Positions 27,955-37,255 of a stretch of 64,000 nucleotides of DNA are shown piece after piece. The position numbers and the translations under genes were made by a program. Source of the DNA: Rhodothermales bacterium (lineage in GTDB: Bacteria; Bacteroidota; Rhodothermia; Rhodothermales; UBA10348); NCBI GenBank assembly GCA_028284865.1, contig JANQQV010000023.1:1-64000 (forward strand), in the 5' to 3' direction. Under the pieces are notes generated by a model, which was not told the DNA's origin, made no database searches, and saw only the letters and a list, made by a program, of their open reading frames with translations. Each line of letters starts with the position of its first letter. Position 1 is the stretch's first letter.

Positions 27955-28994
27955 GTGATTTCTCGGACCGCAAGACCTGATTTCCTGGTGACGTTCACCT
28001 GTTCGCCAGGAAACGCCAGCTGGGCCTGATCTTCAGCCGATGGGACCTGTGGAAGTTCGGATGTGGCAATGCTTGCATGGTCCCAGATTGAGGATCGAGC
28101 GGGCCAATCATCCGAAATGAAGGTATAGGTACCCAGGCCGGGCGCCGCGTCTCCGAGGTGGGCAGCCAGCCACGTCAACATTTTCATCCCTACATGCGAT
28201 TCGAACGCTGAAGAAATCACCACGCGGCGCCCGGACGCCTGAATCGAGCGAGCGTGTTCGAGGGTGTCTGCCGGATCTCCCTTAAGCGATGGCTTCAAAA
28301 CTACCACGTCGGCATTCAGCCAATTGTCTTTGAGGAGCGATTCGTCAATCCCAACTGGAACGGGCAGAACGCCTCGGCAATCCTGCTCGAAGCAGCCGTT
28401 CCAGGGCTCTTCAAAACAGTCAATTCGCGTCTCGTAGCCCGCTAGGCCCGCGATCAGTTGCACTGCACCAGCCCGGTCCAGTAAGCCATTGGCGTCCAAC
28501 CGAACGCTGGTATTTGGATTGCCTCGAAGGAATGCAAGAATGGATGTGATGTCCTCATCCACAGAGCGACGACCGACCTTCCACTTGACCACGGGCGATG
28601 CGCTCATTGCGGCTGTGTCCTGGAGAGCCGCGTTCTCAGGCTCCAATGCAGCAGGAGTCAGGATGTCGAGAGACGGCTCTTCTTGGTCGTACCCGAATGC
28701 AGTGTCAGCCTCGAGAGCCTTCAATCCCATCCGAATCGTACCCATTGCGCATCGCAACGCAGGAGATTGCGACGTCTCGATTCCGTCCGGTCGCTGGATT
28801 TCCGCCAGCACATCTTTCAGAGTTTCTGGACCGAATCCGTCGAGGGGCGCGGCTTCGCCCCATGCAACTTGTCCTCCTTTTTCCCCGCGAAGCAATAGAG
28901 TCGGTCGCTCCTGCCACATGTCTGCTCCGACGGGAATCGGGCGATGCAACGGGAGGGTGACCAGAAACGCCCGGTATGTCGTCTGGGCATCCAC
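27948..28994 (-). CDS. menC: o-Succinylbenzoate synthase
   Basis: MenC dehydrates SHCHC to o-succinylbenzoate. The 348-residue enolase-superfamily protein shows the catalytic KxK motif (VVKWKVGRRS, near residue 138), metal ligands in RLDANGLLD, FEEPW and GIDES, and the second catalytic lysine in VVLKPSLKG. Its start is one base after the menA stop region and its end overlaps menE, so it is deep inside the men operon. Identity is secure despite the low sequence conservation of this family. Confidence 0.92.
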   Translation of the reverse strand: MDAQTTYRAFLVTLPLHRPIPVGADMWQERPTLLLRGEKGGQVAWGEAAPLDGFGPETLKDVLAEIQRPDGIETSQSPALRCAMGTIRMGLKALEADTAFGYDQEEPSLDILTPAALEPENAALQDTAAMSASPVVKWKVGRRSVDEDITSILAFLRGNPNTSVRLDANGLLDRAGAVQLIAGLAGYETRIDCFEEPWNGCFEQDCRGVLPVPVGIDESLLKDNWLNADVVVLKPSLKGDPADTLEHARSIQASGRRVVISSAFESHVGMKMLTWLAAHLGDAAPGLGTYTFISDDWPARSSIWDHASIATSELPQVPSAEDQAQLAFPGEQVNVTRKSGLAVREITW

Positions 28995-28995
28995 G

Positions 28996-29898
28996 TCAGG
29001 CGATCAGTGGCCATAGGGCCCAGCCGAGTCCGAACAGCAGCGAGTGGACGAGCAACACGCGCGCTGTGGCACCCAATTGAGGATTCAGGCGAGAAGACTC
29101 GGATTCTGGAATCGCCTTGATGCGAAACCAGGTTGCCATGGCCAGACCCGCGGCAGGCAGGGAAAGCAAAACGCCGGGCGGCGCTTCGGCCTGCAGCCAG
29201 AGCACAACGGGAATGAGCGAAGCCACCACAATGTTGAACAAATAGAATCCCAGGCCGAAGCGCCGCCCGAGTCGGACGATCAACGTCTTCTTTCCGGATT
29301 CCAGATCCTGGACCCGATCCCGGAGGTTGTTCACCAGAAGGATGTTGACACACAGCAGACCGGGTGCGGCACCGGCAACCCACACGGCCAGAGGCCACGT
29401 CAGGTCTTGAACAAATACTGTCCCTGCCACCGCTATCGGGCCGAAAAAGGCGAAGACGAAGAAGTCGGCTATCCCCAGATATGCCAGCGAGTACCGGCCC
29501 CCGGTATACGCGAGGCCGAAAAGGATCGATGCGAATCCAATGGCCACGATGGGCACTCCACCCCGAACCATGAGATAGACGCCGCTGAGGACAGCCAGGG
29601 CGAACGTCAGAATGGTCGCTCGCCGCATGGCCTTCGGGGAAATTACCCCCTCGGCAACCAATCTCCGTGGTCCCAGCCGATCTTCCCGATCAGCACCCTT
29701 CTCGAAGTCGGCAACATCATTGTGGAAGTTGGTCGCGACCTGGATCAGCAGGGCACCGGTGAGCGCGAGGAGAGCGGACAGTGGGTGAAAAACCCCTTCT
29801 CCCACTGCGATGGCGATCCCCAAAAGGACCGGGCTGACAGCCGCCCAAAGCGTCTTGGGACGAGCTGCTTCGATCCATATGGCCAGCTTCCCTTCCAC
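28996..29898 (-). CDS. menA: 1,4-dihydroxy-2-naphthoate polyprenyltransferase
   Basis: MenA attaches the polyprenyl tail to dihydroxynaphthoate in the inner membrane to give demethylmenaquinone. The 300-residue UbiA-family protein has nine or so membrane helices and both Asp-rich prenyl diphosphate motifs: NFHNDVADFEKGADREDR and NNLRDRVQDLESGKKT. No ATG is available; the start is taken as GTG at 29896-29898 (VEGKLAIWIEAARPKTLW), which begins one base past the menB stop. The longer frame upstream merely overlaps menB in another phase. Confidence 0.92.
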   Translation of the reverse strand: MEGKLAIWIEAARPKTLWAAVSPVLLGIAIAVGEGVFHPLSALLALTGALLIQVATNFHNDVADFEKGADREDRLGPRRLVAEGVISPKAMRRATILTFALAVLSGVYLMVRGGVPIVAIGFASILFGLAYTGGRYSLAYLGIADFFVFAFFGPIAVAGTVFVQDLTWPLAVWVAGAAPGLLCVNILLVNNLRDRVQDLESGKKTLIVRLGRRFGLGFYLFNIVVASLIPVVLWLQAEAPPGVLLSLPAAGLAMATWFRIKAIPESESSRLNPQLGATARVLLVHSLLFGLGWALWPLIA

Positions 29899-29899
29899 C

Positions 29900-30736
29900 T
29901 CAGGGGCGGTACGGGAATTTCGAGAAGTCAGGTTTCCGCTTCTCATTGTAAGCGTTGCGACCTTCCTGCCCTTCCTCGGACATGTAGAACAGCAGCGTAG
30001 CGTTTCCTGCCAGTTCCTGCAGACCTGCCTGACCATCACAATCGGCGTTGAGTCCCGCCTTGAGGCAGCGAATGGCCATCTGGGAATTCGCCAGGATCTC
30101 GCGGCACCATTGGACCGTCTCTTCCTCCAGGTTCTCAAGCGGCACAACCGTGTTCACCAGTCCCATCTTCTCGGCAGCGGCTGCATCGTATGGACGACAG
30201 AGGTACCAGATCTCCCGAGCCTTCTTCTGGCCAACAATGCGAGCCAGGTAGGCAGCACCATAGCCACCGTCGAAGGAGCCCACTTTGGGGCCGGTCTGCA
30301 TAAAGCGAGCATTCTCTGCAGCAATCGTGAGGTCGCACATCACGTGCAGCACATGACCACCACCAACTGCCCATCCTGCGACCATCGCAACTACGGGCTT
30401 GGGGCAGGTCCGGATTTCGCGCTGAAAGTCCAGCACGTTCAATCGCATCACACCCGTGCCCTGCTCCTTGTAGCCTGCATCGCCGCGGATGCTCTGATCT
30501 CCTCCTGAGCAGAATGCCAGCGGACCTTCTCCCGTCAGGATGATGACGCCGATTTCATGGTCGTCGCGGGCTTCCTGAAGCGCCTGGCGCATTTCCGTGA
30601 CCGTAAGGGGACGGAAAGCATTGCGGACCTGAGGGCGATTGATCGTGATCTTGGCGATGCCCTCCGCTTTCTCGTAGCGGATGTCGGTATACTCGCCAGC
30701 TTTCTGCCAATCGGCAGCCGGTTTGATAGCGTCCAT
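29900..30736 (-). CDS. menB: 1,4-dihydroxy-2-naphthoyl-CoA synthase
   Basis: MenB closes the naphthalene ring from o-succinylbenzoyl-CoA. The 278-residue crotonase-fold protein shows the oxyanion motifs [14 protein letters not shown] and [21 protein letters not shown], the family loop [18 protein letters not shown], and the terminal FRKFPYRP-like end ([10 protein letters not shown]). Its ATG overlaps the menH stop by one base (TAATG), and menA begins right after it. Confidence 0.96.
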   Translation of the reverse strand: MDAIKPAADWQKAGEYTDIRYEKAEGIAKITINRPQVRNAFRPLTVTEMRQALQEARDDHEIGVIILTGEGPLAFCSGGDQSIRGDAGYKEQGTGVMRLNVLDFQREIRTCPKPVVAMVAGWAVGGGHVLHVMCDLTIAAENARFMQTGPKVGSFDGGYGAAYLARIVGQKKAREIWYLCRPYDAAAAEKMGLVNTVVPLENLEEETVQWCREILANSQMAIRCLKAGLNADCDGQAGLQELAGNATLLFYMSEEGQEGRNAYNEKRKPDFSKFPYRP

Positions 30737-31500
30737 TATCTCTTCAGGAATGATTCGAGCGTGGAAAGGTACGCGTCGGGTTGTTCGCGGTGGACAACGT
30801 GTCCTGCACCCTTCACGTTCACATGGCGCATTGGACCGGAGAGCGATGCGAGCCGTTCCCCGATTGCCCGATACCGGGCATCCATTTCACCCGAAACAAA
30901 CAGACCAGGACAGGACATCTGGGCCAAAAAGTCCCACATCGGAGCTTGGTGACCGAGGGACAGCTGTTCCAGCGTGGTCGCATGTGATTTTGCATCTCCG
31001 TCGCGCTTCTCCAGAGCCATTGCGTTGGTCAGCCCCGTTTCACGCGCCGACGCGAACACACCTTGACCATACCAATCGTCCAGCACCCGCGGCCACTCTG
31101 ATCGAATCCGCTCGGCCCAAGCCAGGTCATGCTCTATGCGATGCTGTCGTTCTTCAGGGGAAATCAAACCAGGATGAGCGGCCTCGAGCACAAGGCGCTG
31201 CACCCTGTTTGGGACAAGACGAGACACATGCATCGCAATCCGTCCGCCGAGCGAGTACCCCACGATATCGAAGGCGTCCACCCCGAGGTCATCCAACTCC
31301 GCGAGCACGGCTTTCGCTACCAAATTGTGGTGGGCAGATAGCGAACCGCCCGCGCTCCCGGATGGTGTGGGCCCAGGCGTGGGCAATAACAATCCAATCA
31401 CCTCGGCCCCAAGCCGCTCAGCAAGCCGATCACGAACGCCGTCGAATGTGGCTGGCGTCCCCATGAATCCATGGAGCAGGATCACCGGCGGCGCGCTCAT
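30736..31500 (-). CDS. menH: SHCHC synthase, MenH-type alpha/beta hydrolase
   Basis: MenH eliminates pyruvate from SEPHCHC to give SHCHC. The 254-residue alpha/beta hydrolase has [15 protein letters not shown], the nucleophile motif [12 protein letters not shown], two Arg-rich lid segments, and a C-terminal His in [16 protein letters not shown]. The GYSLGGR elbow and its position between menD and menB support MenH rather than a general esterase. Its start overlaps the preceding gene by ATGA. Confidence 0.9.
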   Translation of the reverse strand: MSAPPVILLHGFMGTPATFDGVRDRLAERLGAEVIGLLLPTPGPTPSGSAGGSLSAHHNLVAKAVLAELDDLGVDAFDIVGYSLGGRIAMHVSRLVPNRVQRLVLEAAHPGLISPEERQHRIEHDLAWAERIRSEWPRVLDDWYGQGVFASARETGLTNAMALEKRDGDAKSHATTLEQLSLGHQAPMWDFLAQMSCPGLFVSGEMDARYRAIGERLASLSGPMRHVNVKGAGHVVHREQPDAYLSTLESFLKR

Positions 31501-31829
31501 GACATGCGGACCGGTTTAGGCGGCTTCTCCCCATCGTGCGAGCACGGAAAATCCTTTTCTACGACAACCCGGATGTCTGCGACGGTGAAATCGAACCCTA
31601 CGACATCGGAGTCAGCCCAACCGAGCAACCATCCGGTTGGAAGGCCCACACGAAGGCCTCCTCTGGAGTTCATGGTCGCTTTCGCTTCTTCTATTGGCTC
31701 CAATCGGACCGTCACGGAAGTGGGAGCGACCGGCATGGAGAGAAAAACAGGTGTGCCTCTCGAAAGCGCAGCGACCTCCTCCCTCGTGAGGCGGAAACGC
31801 ACCATGGAATCGGTAAGGCGAACTTTCAT
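31497..31829 (-). CDS. DUF7009-like small protein inside the men operon
   Basis: The 110-residue soluble protein starts MKVRLTDSMVRFRLTREEVAAL and has an alternating beta pattern. The opening resembles the DUF7009 family of Bacteroidota (MKIRIKGNSIRFRL type), whose function is unknown. It ends [12 protein letters not shown] and its stop overlaps the menH start by 4 nt, with menD 26 nt upstream, so it is cotranscribed and probably translationally coupled to MenH. Family assignment is from memory of the N-terminal pattern and is moderate. Confidence 0.75.
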   Translation of the reverse strand: MKVRLTDSMVRFRLTREEVAALSRGTPVFLSMPVAPTSVTVRLEPIEEAKATMNSRGGLRVGLPTGWLLGWADSDVVGFDFTVADIRVVVEKDFPCSHDGEKPPKPVRMS

Positions 31830-31855
31830 GCGAAGGTACTCGGGCGTTGCGCCGT

Positions 31856-33703
31856 TCAGCGGTTGGCCGCGATTCGATCGCGAAGCGCGCGAAGCAATCG
31901 TCGCTGCTCCTGAAGATTCTCGTCGCGATCAGTACGGACCTCAATAAGAATGGACTTCGCACGTGCCTGCGCGCCCTTGAGGACGGATTCCAGTCCTGAA
32001 ACCGATTCCACAGCCTCATAAGCCAAACCAAACTGCTGGGCGGCCGCGCGGAAGTCTTGCCCGTGAGGCGTCCCAAACCAGGGCTCGAACACCGCTTCGT
32101 GTTCGCGGATAGGTAAATAGGAGAAAATGCCGCCGCCGTCATTGTTGATGACCACAACCACGGCATCCCGCTCCGCGCACAGGGTCAGAGAGGTCAGGTC
32201 ATGCAAAAGGGCCAGATCACCAATCAATACCCACGAGCGCGACTCTGAGCCATCGCCAAATCCACACGCTGTTGCCAAGGTCCCGTCGATACCACTCGCG
32301 CCCCGGTTCACGCTCACCGGTCGAGCATGGCCGCTTGTCGCAGCGAATAGATCAGCGTGCCGTACGGGATTCGAGGAAGCTACGGTGAGTGACGAGGCTT
32401 CAGGCAGGAATCGTGTCATCGAGTGCGCCACGACTTGCTCCGTGAGCGCCGTTCCAAGATCCGTGTCGTGCCACTGGGTGACGGTTTCGCGGATCGCTTC
32501 CCAGGCCTGTTGCCACTCATTCATGGGAGGTGCCACCCTATCCACATCGTCGGCAAGTGCCAAGAGCGTTGCGATCGGATCAGCATCGATACGCGATCCG
32601 CCTCGCGACATCGGGTCCACTCGTCGCGGGCGATCGTCTACCACGACCCGCATCGCATCCGGTGCCCACTCCTGGAGTCGCCGGCTGACCGGGCTGGCAC
32701 CAAATTGGAGGATCAAATCCGGAGTCAGACCTTGTGTCCCATTCCGATTCTGGTCCGACGTGGGATCGCCATAGAGGATGGCATCGATGGCCGGTATGAG
32801 CGGGGTCCCGCTCATACCTAGACGAGCCTGGGACCCGATATCAACCACGCCAACAGCCTCATGGCCGCGAACCAAGCGAGAGGCTGCATCTTGAATACGC
32901 TTAGGTTCTCCCCGAAGACGGCCAAATACCACCAATGGCCGCGATGCCTGCTGCAGTTGCGAAACGATGGCAGACTGCGTCGTGTGGCTTTCTGTGGTCG
33001 CCAGGTGCGCCGTAAATGGTTCGTTCGTCTCGGTCCACCGCTTCCAGCCATCGGCAGCCATGCGTCTTTTCTCTCTGCTCCACCATTCGTCACGAGTTGG
33101 TGTTGCCGAGGGGTCCGGAACGAGCGGCTTCCGAAACATGCAATTGAGGTGCACGGGGCCGGTTCGCGCGCGAAAAGCAGCTTCATCCACAGTGGACAGA
33201 AGCCACTTGACGGGAATGTCCTCCGTTGGCGTCGGAATATCGACGAACCATCGCACGTGTTCGCCAAACATCCGGTCCTGGCGAATGGTCTGGTTGGCAT
33301 CAGTGTCCCTGAGCTCCGGTGGACGGTCGGCCGTCAGAAGGAGCATCGGAACCGCCTCCATGGAGGCCTCCACGATGGCTGGATAGCCGTTTGCCAGTGC
33401 GGTCCCGGACGTGGTGATCCACGCTGCAGGACGGCCCGTTGCCCGGCCGAAACCAAGCGCCATGAACGCTGTGGCGCGTTCGTCGAAGTGCATGGATAGC
33501 CGCGCCTTCGGATGTCGGGCGACCGCCATGACCAATGGTGTGGACCGGGATCCAGGGGCAGCGTAGAACGTGTCGACGCCCAACCGGACGCATTCTTCGA
33601 CCAGAAATTCGGCCCAGCGGAGATTGTTATGCGCGGTCGCTGACGGCAAGTCCGAGGATGCGAGTGAAGTCCGTGATTTTCTGTTCGATCTCGAGCCATT
33701 CAT
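31856..33703 (-). CDS. menD: SEPHCHC synthase (MenD)
   Basis: MenD is a thiamine-diphosphate enzyme that joins isochorismate and 2-oxoglutarate. The 615-residue protein has the N-terminal signature YAAPGSRSTPLVMAVARHP, the conserved HFDERATAFMALGFGRATGRP, and a C-terminal TPP-binding motif (GDLALLHDLTSL ... VVINNDGGGIFSYLP). The ATG at 33701-33703 lies 77 nt inside menF; a TTG at 33647-33649 would leave a 23-nt overlap and start closer to the conserved NNLRWAEF. Translational coupling to menF is likely either way. Confidence 0.94.
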   Translation of the reverse strand: MNGSRSNRKSRTSLASSDLPSATAHNNLRWAEFLVEECVRLGVDTFYAAPGSRSTPLVMAVARHPKARLSMHFDERATAFMALGFGRATGRPAAWITTSGTALANGYPAIVEASMEAVPMLLLTADRPPELRDTDANQTIRQDRMFGEHVRWFVDIPTPTEDIPVKWLLSTVDEAAFRARTGPVHLNCMFRKPLVPDPSATPTRDEWWSREKRRMAADGWKRWTETNEPFTAHLATTESHTTQSAIVSQLQQASRPLVVFGRLRGEPKRIQDAASRLVRGHEAVGVVDIGSQARLGMSGTPLIPAIDAILYGDPTSDQNRNGTQGLTPDLILQFGASPVSRRLQEWAPDAMRVVVDDRPRRVDPMSRGGSRIDADPIATLLALADDVDRVAPPMNEWQQAWEAIRETVTQWHDTDLGTALTEQVVAHSMTRFLPEASSLTVASSNPVRHADLFAATSGHARPVSVNRGASGIDGTLATACGFGDGSESRSWVLIGDLALLHDLTSLTLCAERDAVVVVINNDGGGIFSYLPIREHEAVFEPWFGTPHGQDFRAAAQQFGLAYEAVESVSGLESVLKGAQARAKSILIEVRTDRDENLQEQRRLLRALRDRIAANR

Positions 33704-34979
33704 CGCCCGGATCCGATCCGGCCACCAATCCGGCGCCCGAGAACAAGGACAAGGTATCCTTTTTCAGGACACCACACCGAAGGGCTACCGCAAACTCTGC
33801 GGAGTCACGTCCAACCCATCCTACCGGGCCTGCGTACCAGCCTCGGTCGAAGTCCTCCAGCGAGGAAATGGCTTCAAGAGCGATTTCGGACGGTGCCCCT
33901 CCGACCGCCGGCGTCGGGTGCAGTTTTTCGAGTAGATCAAAATCCGTCACTCCCGGACGCAAGGTACCCGACACCCGCGATACAAGATGGCGCCCTGCCG
34001 CCAATTTCATCTCCGAAGCCACCTCGTCCACCTTCACATCGTCGCAGTACTCAGCGAGCGTGTTGCGGATGGAGTCCCGGACGTACGCGTGTTCGCGCTG
34101 GTCCTTTTCACTGGCCAGAAGGCTCGTACGATAGGCTTCGTCTGAATCGGATGTCTTTCCGCGAGGGCGCGTACCGGCAACGGCTTCACTGAAGACTTCC
34201 CTCCCCCGCCGGAAGAACAACCGCTCTGGAGTAGCTCCCAGAAACACTCCGTCTCCAGCATCAAACAGAAAATGGAAGCAACTGGGTGTTGCCTGCTGAA
34301 GCACGCGAAACAGTGCTACAGCCTCAGGTGCTTTGGAAAAAGAGAAATCCACGCGCCGAGCCAACACAACCTTCTTCAGGACATCTCGCTTGAAGGCATC
34401 GAGTGCCCAACTCACCTGGGACTTCCAGCCTTCGAAGCCGGGATGATCCGTCCGCGCGTGTGGAACCGAGAGCGCCTCCCAGGTAGCGTCTTCTGGAAAG
34501 ACCAAATCGTTGATCTGCTCCAGAATGATGTCTTTGAGCGCCAGGTCTTCCGGAAGGACCAGATTGCAGCAAAATGTGGTCGCGCCGCGGAGTTCGTGCA
34601 ATTCAAACCGGGGAAGCGCGAACTGCCAGGCCGGGAAACCGAACCACTCTTCCTCGGGAATGCGATCCAGATCGAATCGAAGACCACCGAACAGCCTGAC
34701 ATCGGCTCCTGGACGAGCCAGAAATGCCTCGACATCCTTGCCCAGATCGTTGAAATCAGGTCTGGCATCTCCGTGCAATACCCGGGCAACTCCGCTCATG
34801 GCCACCTGCTCATCGGCGTGGCGGCCGCGCCAGAACATGCGATAATCGTCTTCTTGAGCAGACAACCATCTGAACGGATTGACATCCGAAACCGGAATCT
34901 CGATGCGAACGATGCGATCCTCCCCTTCTTCGACCTCTCGGAAATGTCGGAGGACGGCAGAAGTGAGCCTGCTGCGCAA
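33627..34979 (-). CDS. menF: Isochorismate synthase
   Basis: MenF isomerises chorismate to isochorismate, the entry to menaquinone synthesis. The 450-residue chorismate-binding enzyme shows KKVVLARRVDF, FLGATPERLFFRRG, SEAVAGTRPRGKT, the base-donor/metal region LHPTPAVGGAPSEIALEAI, and YAGPVGWVGRDSAEFAVALR, GAGLVAGSDPGDEW at the C-terminus. No ATG is present near the N-terminus; translation probably starts at TTG 34977-34979, with GGTGAGGAG directly before it. It overlaps menD at its 3' end. Confidence 0.93.
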   Translation of the reverse strand: MRSRLTSAVLRHFREVEEGEDRIVRIEIPVSDVNPFRWLSAQEDDYRMFWRGRHADEQVAMSGVARVLHGDARPDFNDLGKDVEAFLARPGADVRLFGGLRFDLDRIPEEEWFGFPAWQFALPRFELHELRGATTFCCNLVLPEDLALKDIILEQINDLVFPEDATWEALSVPHARTDHPGFEGWKSQVSWALDAFKRDVLKKVVLARRVDFSFSKAPEAVALFRVLQQATPSCFHFLFDAGDGVFLGATPERLFFRRGREVFSEAVAGTRPRGKTSDSDEAYRTSLLASEKDQREHAYVRDSIRNTLAEYCDDVKVDEVASEMKLAAGRHLVSRVSGTLRPGVTDFDLLEKLHPTPAVGGAPSEIALEAISSLEDFDRGWYAGPVGWVGRDSAEFAVALRCGVLKKDTLSLFSGAGLVAGSDPGDEWLEIEQKITDFTRILGLAVSDRA

Positions 34980-35041
34980 CTCCTCACCGGAGTGGGCAAT
35001 TTTCAGACTATGAGAGGAAGGGGCCTGGATGGTGTATTCCC

Positions 35042-35680
35042 TTATTTCCTGGAGGAACGGCGGTAGTTCATGATTTCGATCACGCGACGCTGCATCGCGT
35101 CCGTCCCACCAACGGAAAAACCGTGTTTGAGTGCCAGCCGCACCATGAGATTCCTGAGAATCGCGTCTTGAGCCGGCAAAGGCGAAAGCGGCTTCCTAAA
35201 AATGGCTACAAGGCGTCCAAGAAGCCGGTCCAGAAGCTGCCATCGCAATACCACGAAGGCAGCAAGTCCTACGCCTACAGCCGCCAAATCACCTTCTGCG
35301 GCCAGGATGCTGAGCACGAGCACATACAACAGTCCCTGTACGACGGGGTGAGAAAGCCATCCCAACGGCTTCATCACAGCCACGAATACGGTGGACGGTG
35401 AAACGACAGCTGCAAAAAACCAGACGGCCAGCCCAACTGCGATCGATTGCCATATAGCTGCGAATGGAAGCAGCGCAATCAGGACCAGTAGTCCCTTGGT
35501 CGTTGGAAGTCGATACCAGGTCGTCGCCATCTTGAGCAAGGCGTCCATGCCGTATCGCTCGATGACATCCGGAGCAAACGCGTTCAAGTCGGCGAACGTC
35601 GTATGGAACGTCACGCCCTCGACCGTCATGATGCCCGTTGCCGACTCCGCCCAGTATGCCACACGGGGCCGATCAGTCAT
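35042..35680 (-). CDS. Membrane protein of unknown function, coupled to YbbR gene
   Basis: I do not recognise this 212-residue protein. The first 55 residues are soluble, then four hydrophobic segments are visible (about 60-95 as two, 105-125, 130-150), and the C-terminal 50 residues are basic (KPLSPLPAQDAILRNLMVR ... IMNYRRSSRK). Its start overlaps the YbbR gene stop by 8 nt, and menF begins 62 nt downstream. It may be an envelope protein acting with the YbbR protein, but that is only inferred from position. Confidence 0.75.
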   Translation of the reverse strand: MTDRPRVAYWAESATGIMTVEGVTFHTTFADLNAFAPDVIERYGMDALLKMATTWYRLPTTKGLLVLIALLPFAAIWQSIAVGLAVWFFAAVVSPSTVFVAVMKPLGWLSHPVVQGLLYVLVLSILAAEGDLAAVGVGLAAFVVLRWQLLDRLLGRLVAIFRKPLSPLPAQDAILRNLMVRLALKHGFSVGGTDAMQRRVIEIMNYRRSSRK

Positions 35681-36653
35681 CCTCTCGCACTTCGTAGTAC
35701 TTCAGGCTCTCAGGCTCGAATCGGGGGCTTCGAACCTCCAGGCCATCAGGAAGGTGAAGCATGGGGAATACGCGCCCCTGCGTATCCCTGACGATATCTG
35801 CGTAAGGGACGAACGCATAGAATTCTTCGGCCTCCTGCACTTGATCGTACTGGGACAGAGGTACCTGGTAGGTCACCTCAACCACGGCAGGCTCGAACGT
35901 GACTTCTACTCCAGCAGGTAGGCCAAGGGGACGGACCGGCACGATGCGACTCGATTCCGTGAATGCCTGGATGTCAGCCTTGACGATGACTTCTGAGATA
36001 TCCATCTCGAGTAGTGGAGCCAGAGAGTCCGACAGGGCGATTGGGGCATGAAGCGAATCCCTCATGGCGCCAAGATTCCGTGATGTCGTGGGCCAGAAAT
36101 CCAGACTCTCAACAATGGATCGCGCACCGGAGATCGTCACAGAATCAGGTTCGCTGTACACCCTGCCGAGCATCCGATATCCTGGAGCAAAAGCCATGGT
36201 CACGCGAGGTTGAACAGGAACGCGACGTTCCACCCGGTCTTCTACCGCCAGCGAAACCGTTCGCGGTGTGACGGTCTGGATCGACACGTTTTTTGCGATT
36301 TCGGGTGCCGTGAGTCCCAGGTCAACTTCTCGGTCGGTGACATCGATGGGCATCGACGGGGGATTGTAAAACAGGCGCAGAATCTGGATGCCCTCCCCCT
36401 CCAACTGAACCCGTACGGTCTGAGGAGGGACAGCCGCCAGGGCTTTGTCCGCGGGCAGGTTCTGCAACTCCGTGGGGAAATCGAGAACCTGGACGTAATT
36501 CTCCTGCATGCTGAATGCGAACCACAGAACACAGGAGGCGAGAATACACAATGAGATTACCCAGCCCTTTGCCTTGGCCGCATCATCGTCGCGTCCGCGG
36601 TCCCTGGCAGGGCCGAAAAGCGACTGGATCCGGGCGAAGATGGGTTGGCTCAT
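35673..36653 (-). CDS. YbbR-domain membrane-anchored protein
   Basis: The 326-residue protein has one N-terminal membrane helix (WVISLCILASCVLWFAFSM, about 30-48) and an extracytoplasmic region built of YbbR-like repeats, each with the pattern P..V.V.VEG and ..V...P..V.V.G (for example VPVQPRVTMAFAPGYRM, PDSVTISGARSIVES). YbbR proteins of the CdaR type modulate diadenylate cyclase in other phyla, but no cdaA is adjacent here. The start ATG is at 36651-36653, 60 nt downstream of the BMC-fusion gene. Confidence 0.85.
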   Translation of the reverse strand: MSQPIFARIQSLFGPARDRGRDDDAAKAKGWVISLCILASCVLWFAFSMQENYVQVLDFPTELQNLPADKALAAVPPQTVRVQLEGEGIQILRLFYNPPSMPIDVTDREVDLGLTAPEIAKNVSIQTVTPRTVSLAVEDRVERRVPVQPRVTMAFAPGYRMLGRVYSEPDSVTISGARSIVESLDFWPTTSRNLGAMRDSLHAPIALSDSLAPLLEMDISEVIVKADIQAFTESSRIVPVRPLGLPAGVEVTFEPAVVEVTYQVPLSQYDQVQEAEEFYAFVPYADIVRDTQGRVFPMLHLPDGLEVRSPRFEPESLKYYEVREDD

Positions 36654-36713
36654 GGTGATCAGCCAGACTGGGAATGCAGGTATTCAGGAAGTAGACCCCG
36701 CGTCTACCGTTCC

Positions 36714-37154
36714 TCATCTCCTACGCAGGGCATCAAGAAGCTGTTGCCGATTGGCACGGGCGATCTCTCTTCCCTTGATCGACAGACCATCTTGCTCTCT
36801 GGCGTGGGCTCGCAACTGCCTTACTGTCATCGATTCGAGATCGGAAGAGGTGGATGACGCAACCACACGCGATTCTCCGGACTGCATGGCCCGCACCTCA
36901 GAAGCTGGTCGTGGAATGACATGCGAAGAAACCACGGTACCCACTTTCTCGGCAGCGGCGCGCCCCGCATCGACGGCGGACTGGACGGCAGCAGTATCTC
37001 CTTCGATGAGGATGGTGACGAGACCAGCGTCTGCCTTCTCCATCCCCAATAACGTGACGCGAGACGATTTCACCATGGCATCAGCGGCTTCAATGGCACC
37101 CACGAGTCCGCGGGCTTCTACCATTCCAAGCGCTTGTGTACCAGATGATGACAT
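36714..37154 (-). CDS. BMC-H shell protein fused to a SAP/Rho-N-like domain
   Basis: Residues 1-90 are a bacterial microcompartment hexamer domain ([48 protein letters not shown]). The pore loop reads KADAGLV rather than the usual KIGSGLV type. After a Ser-rich linker (about 92-107), residues 108-146 form a helix-extended-helix motif ([16 protein letters not shown] ... [14 protein letters not shown]) like the SAP/Rho N-terminal fold that binds nucleic acid. A shell protein with this tail could tether cargo, RNA or DNA. It is 101 nt downstream of a second BMC gene; the ATG has GGGGGAG at a good distance. Confidence 0.88.
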   Translation of the reverse strand: MSSSGTQALGMVEARGLVGAIEAADAMVKSSRVTLLGMEKADAGLVTILIEGDTAAVQSAVDAGRAAAEKVGTVVSSHVIPRPASEVRAMQSGESRVVASSTSSDLESMTVRQLRAHAREQDGLSIKGREIARANRQQLLDALRRR

Positions 37155-37255
37155 TGGGCTCCCCCAGACGTGGGGCTCATCCGAAGATTTGAAAGACTCG
37201 CCGACTCGCTAACAAACCAGCGATCGACGCGATGTCACGGCTTTTTTCAGCCGGA

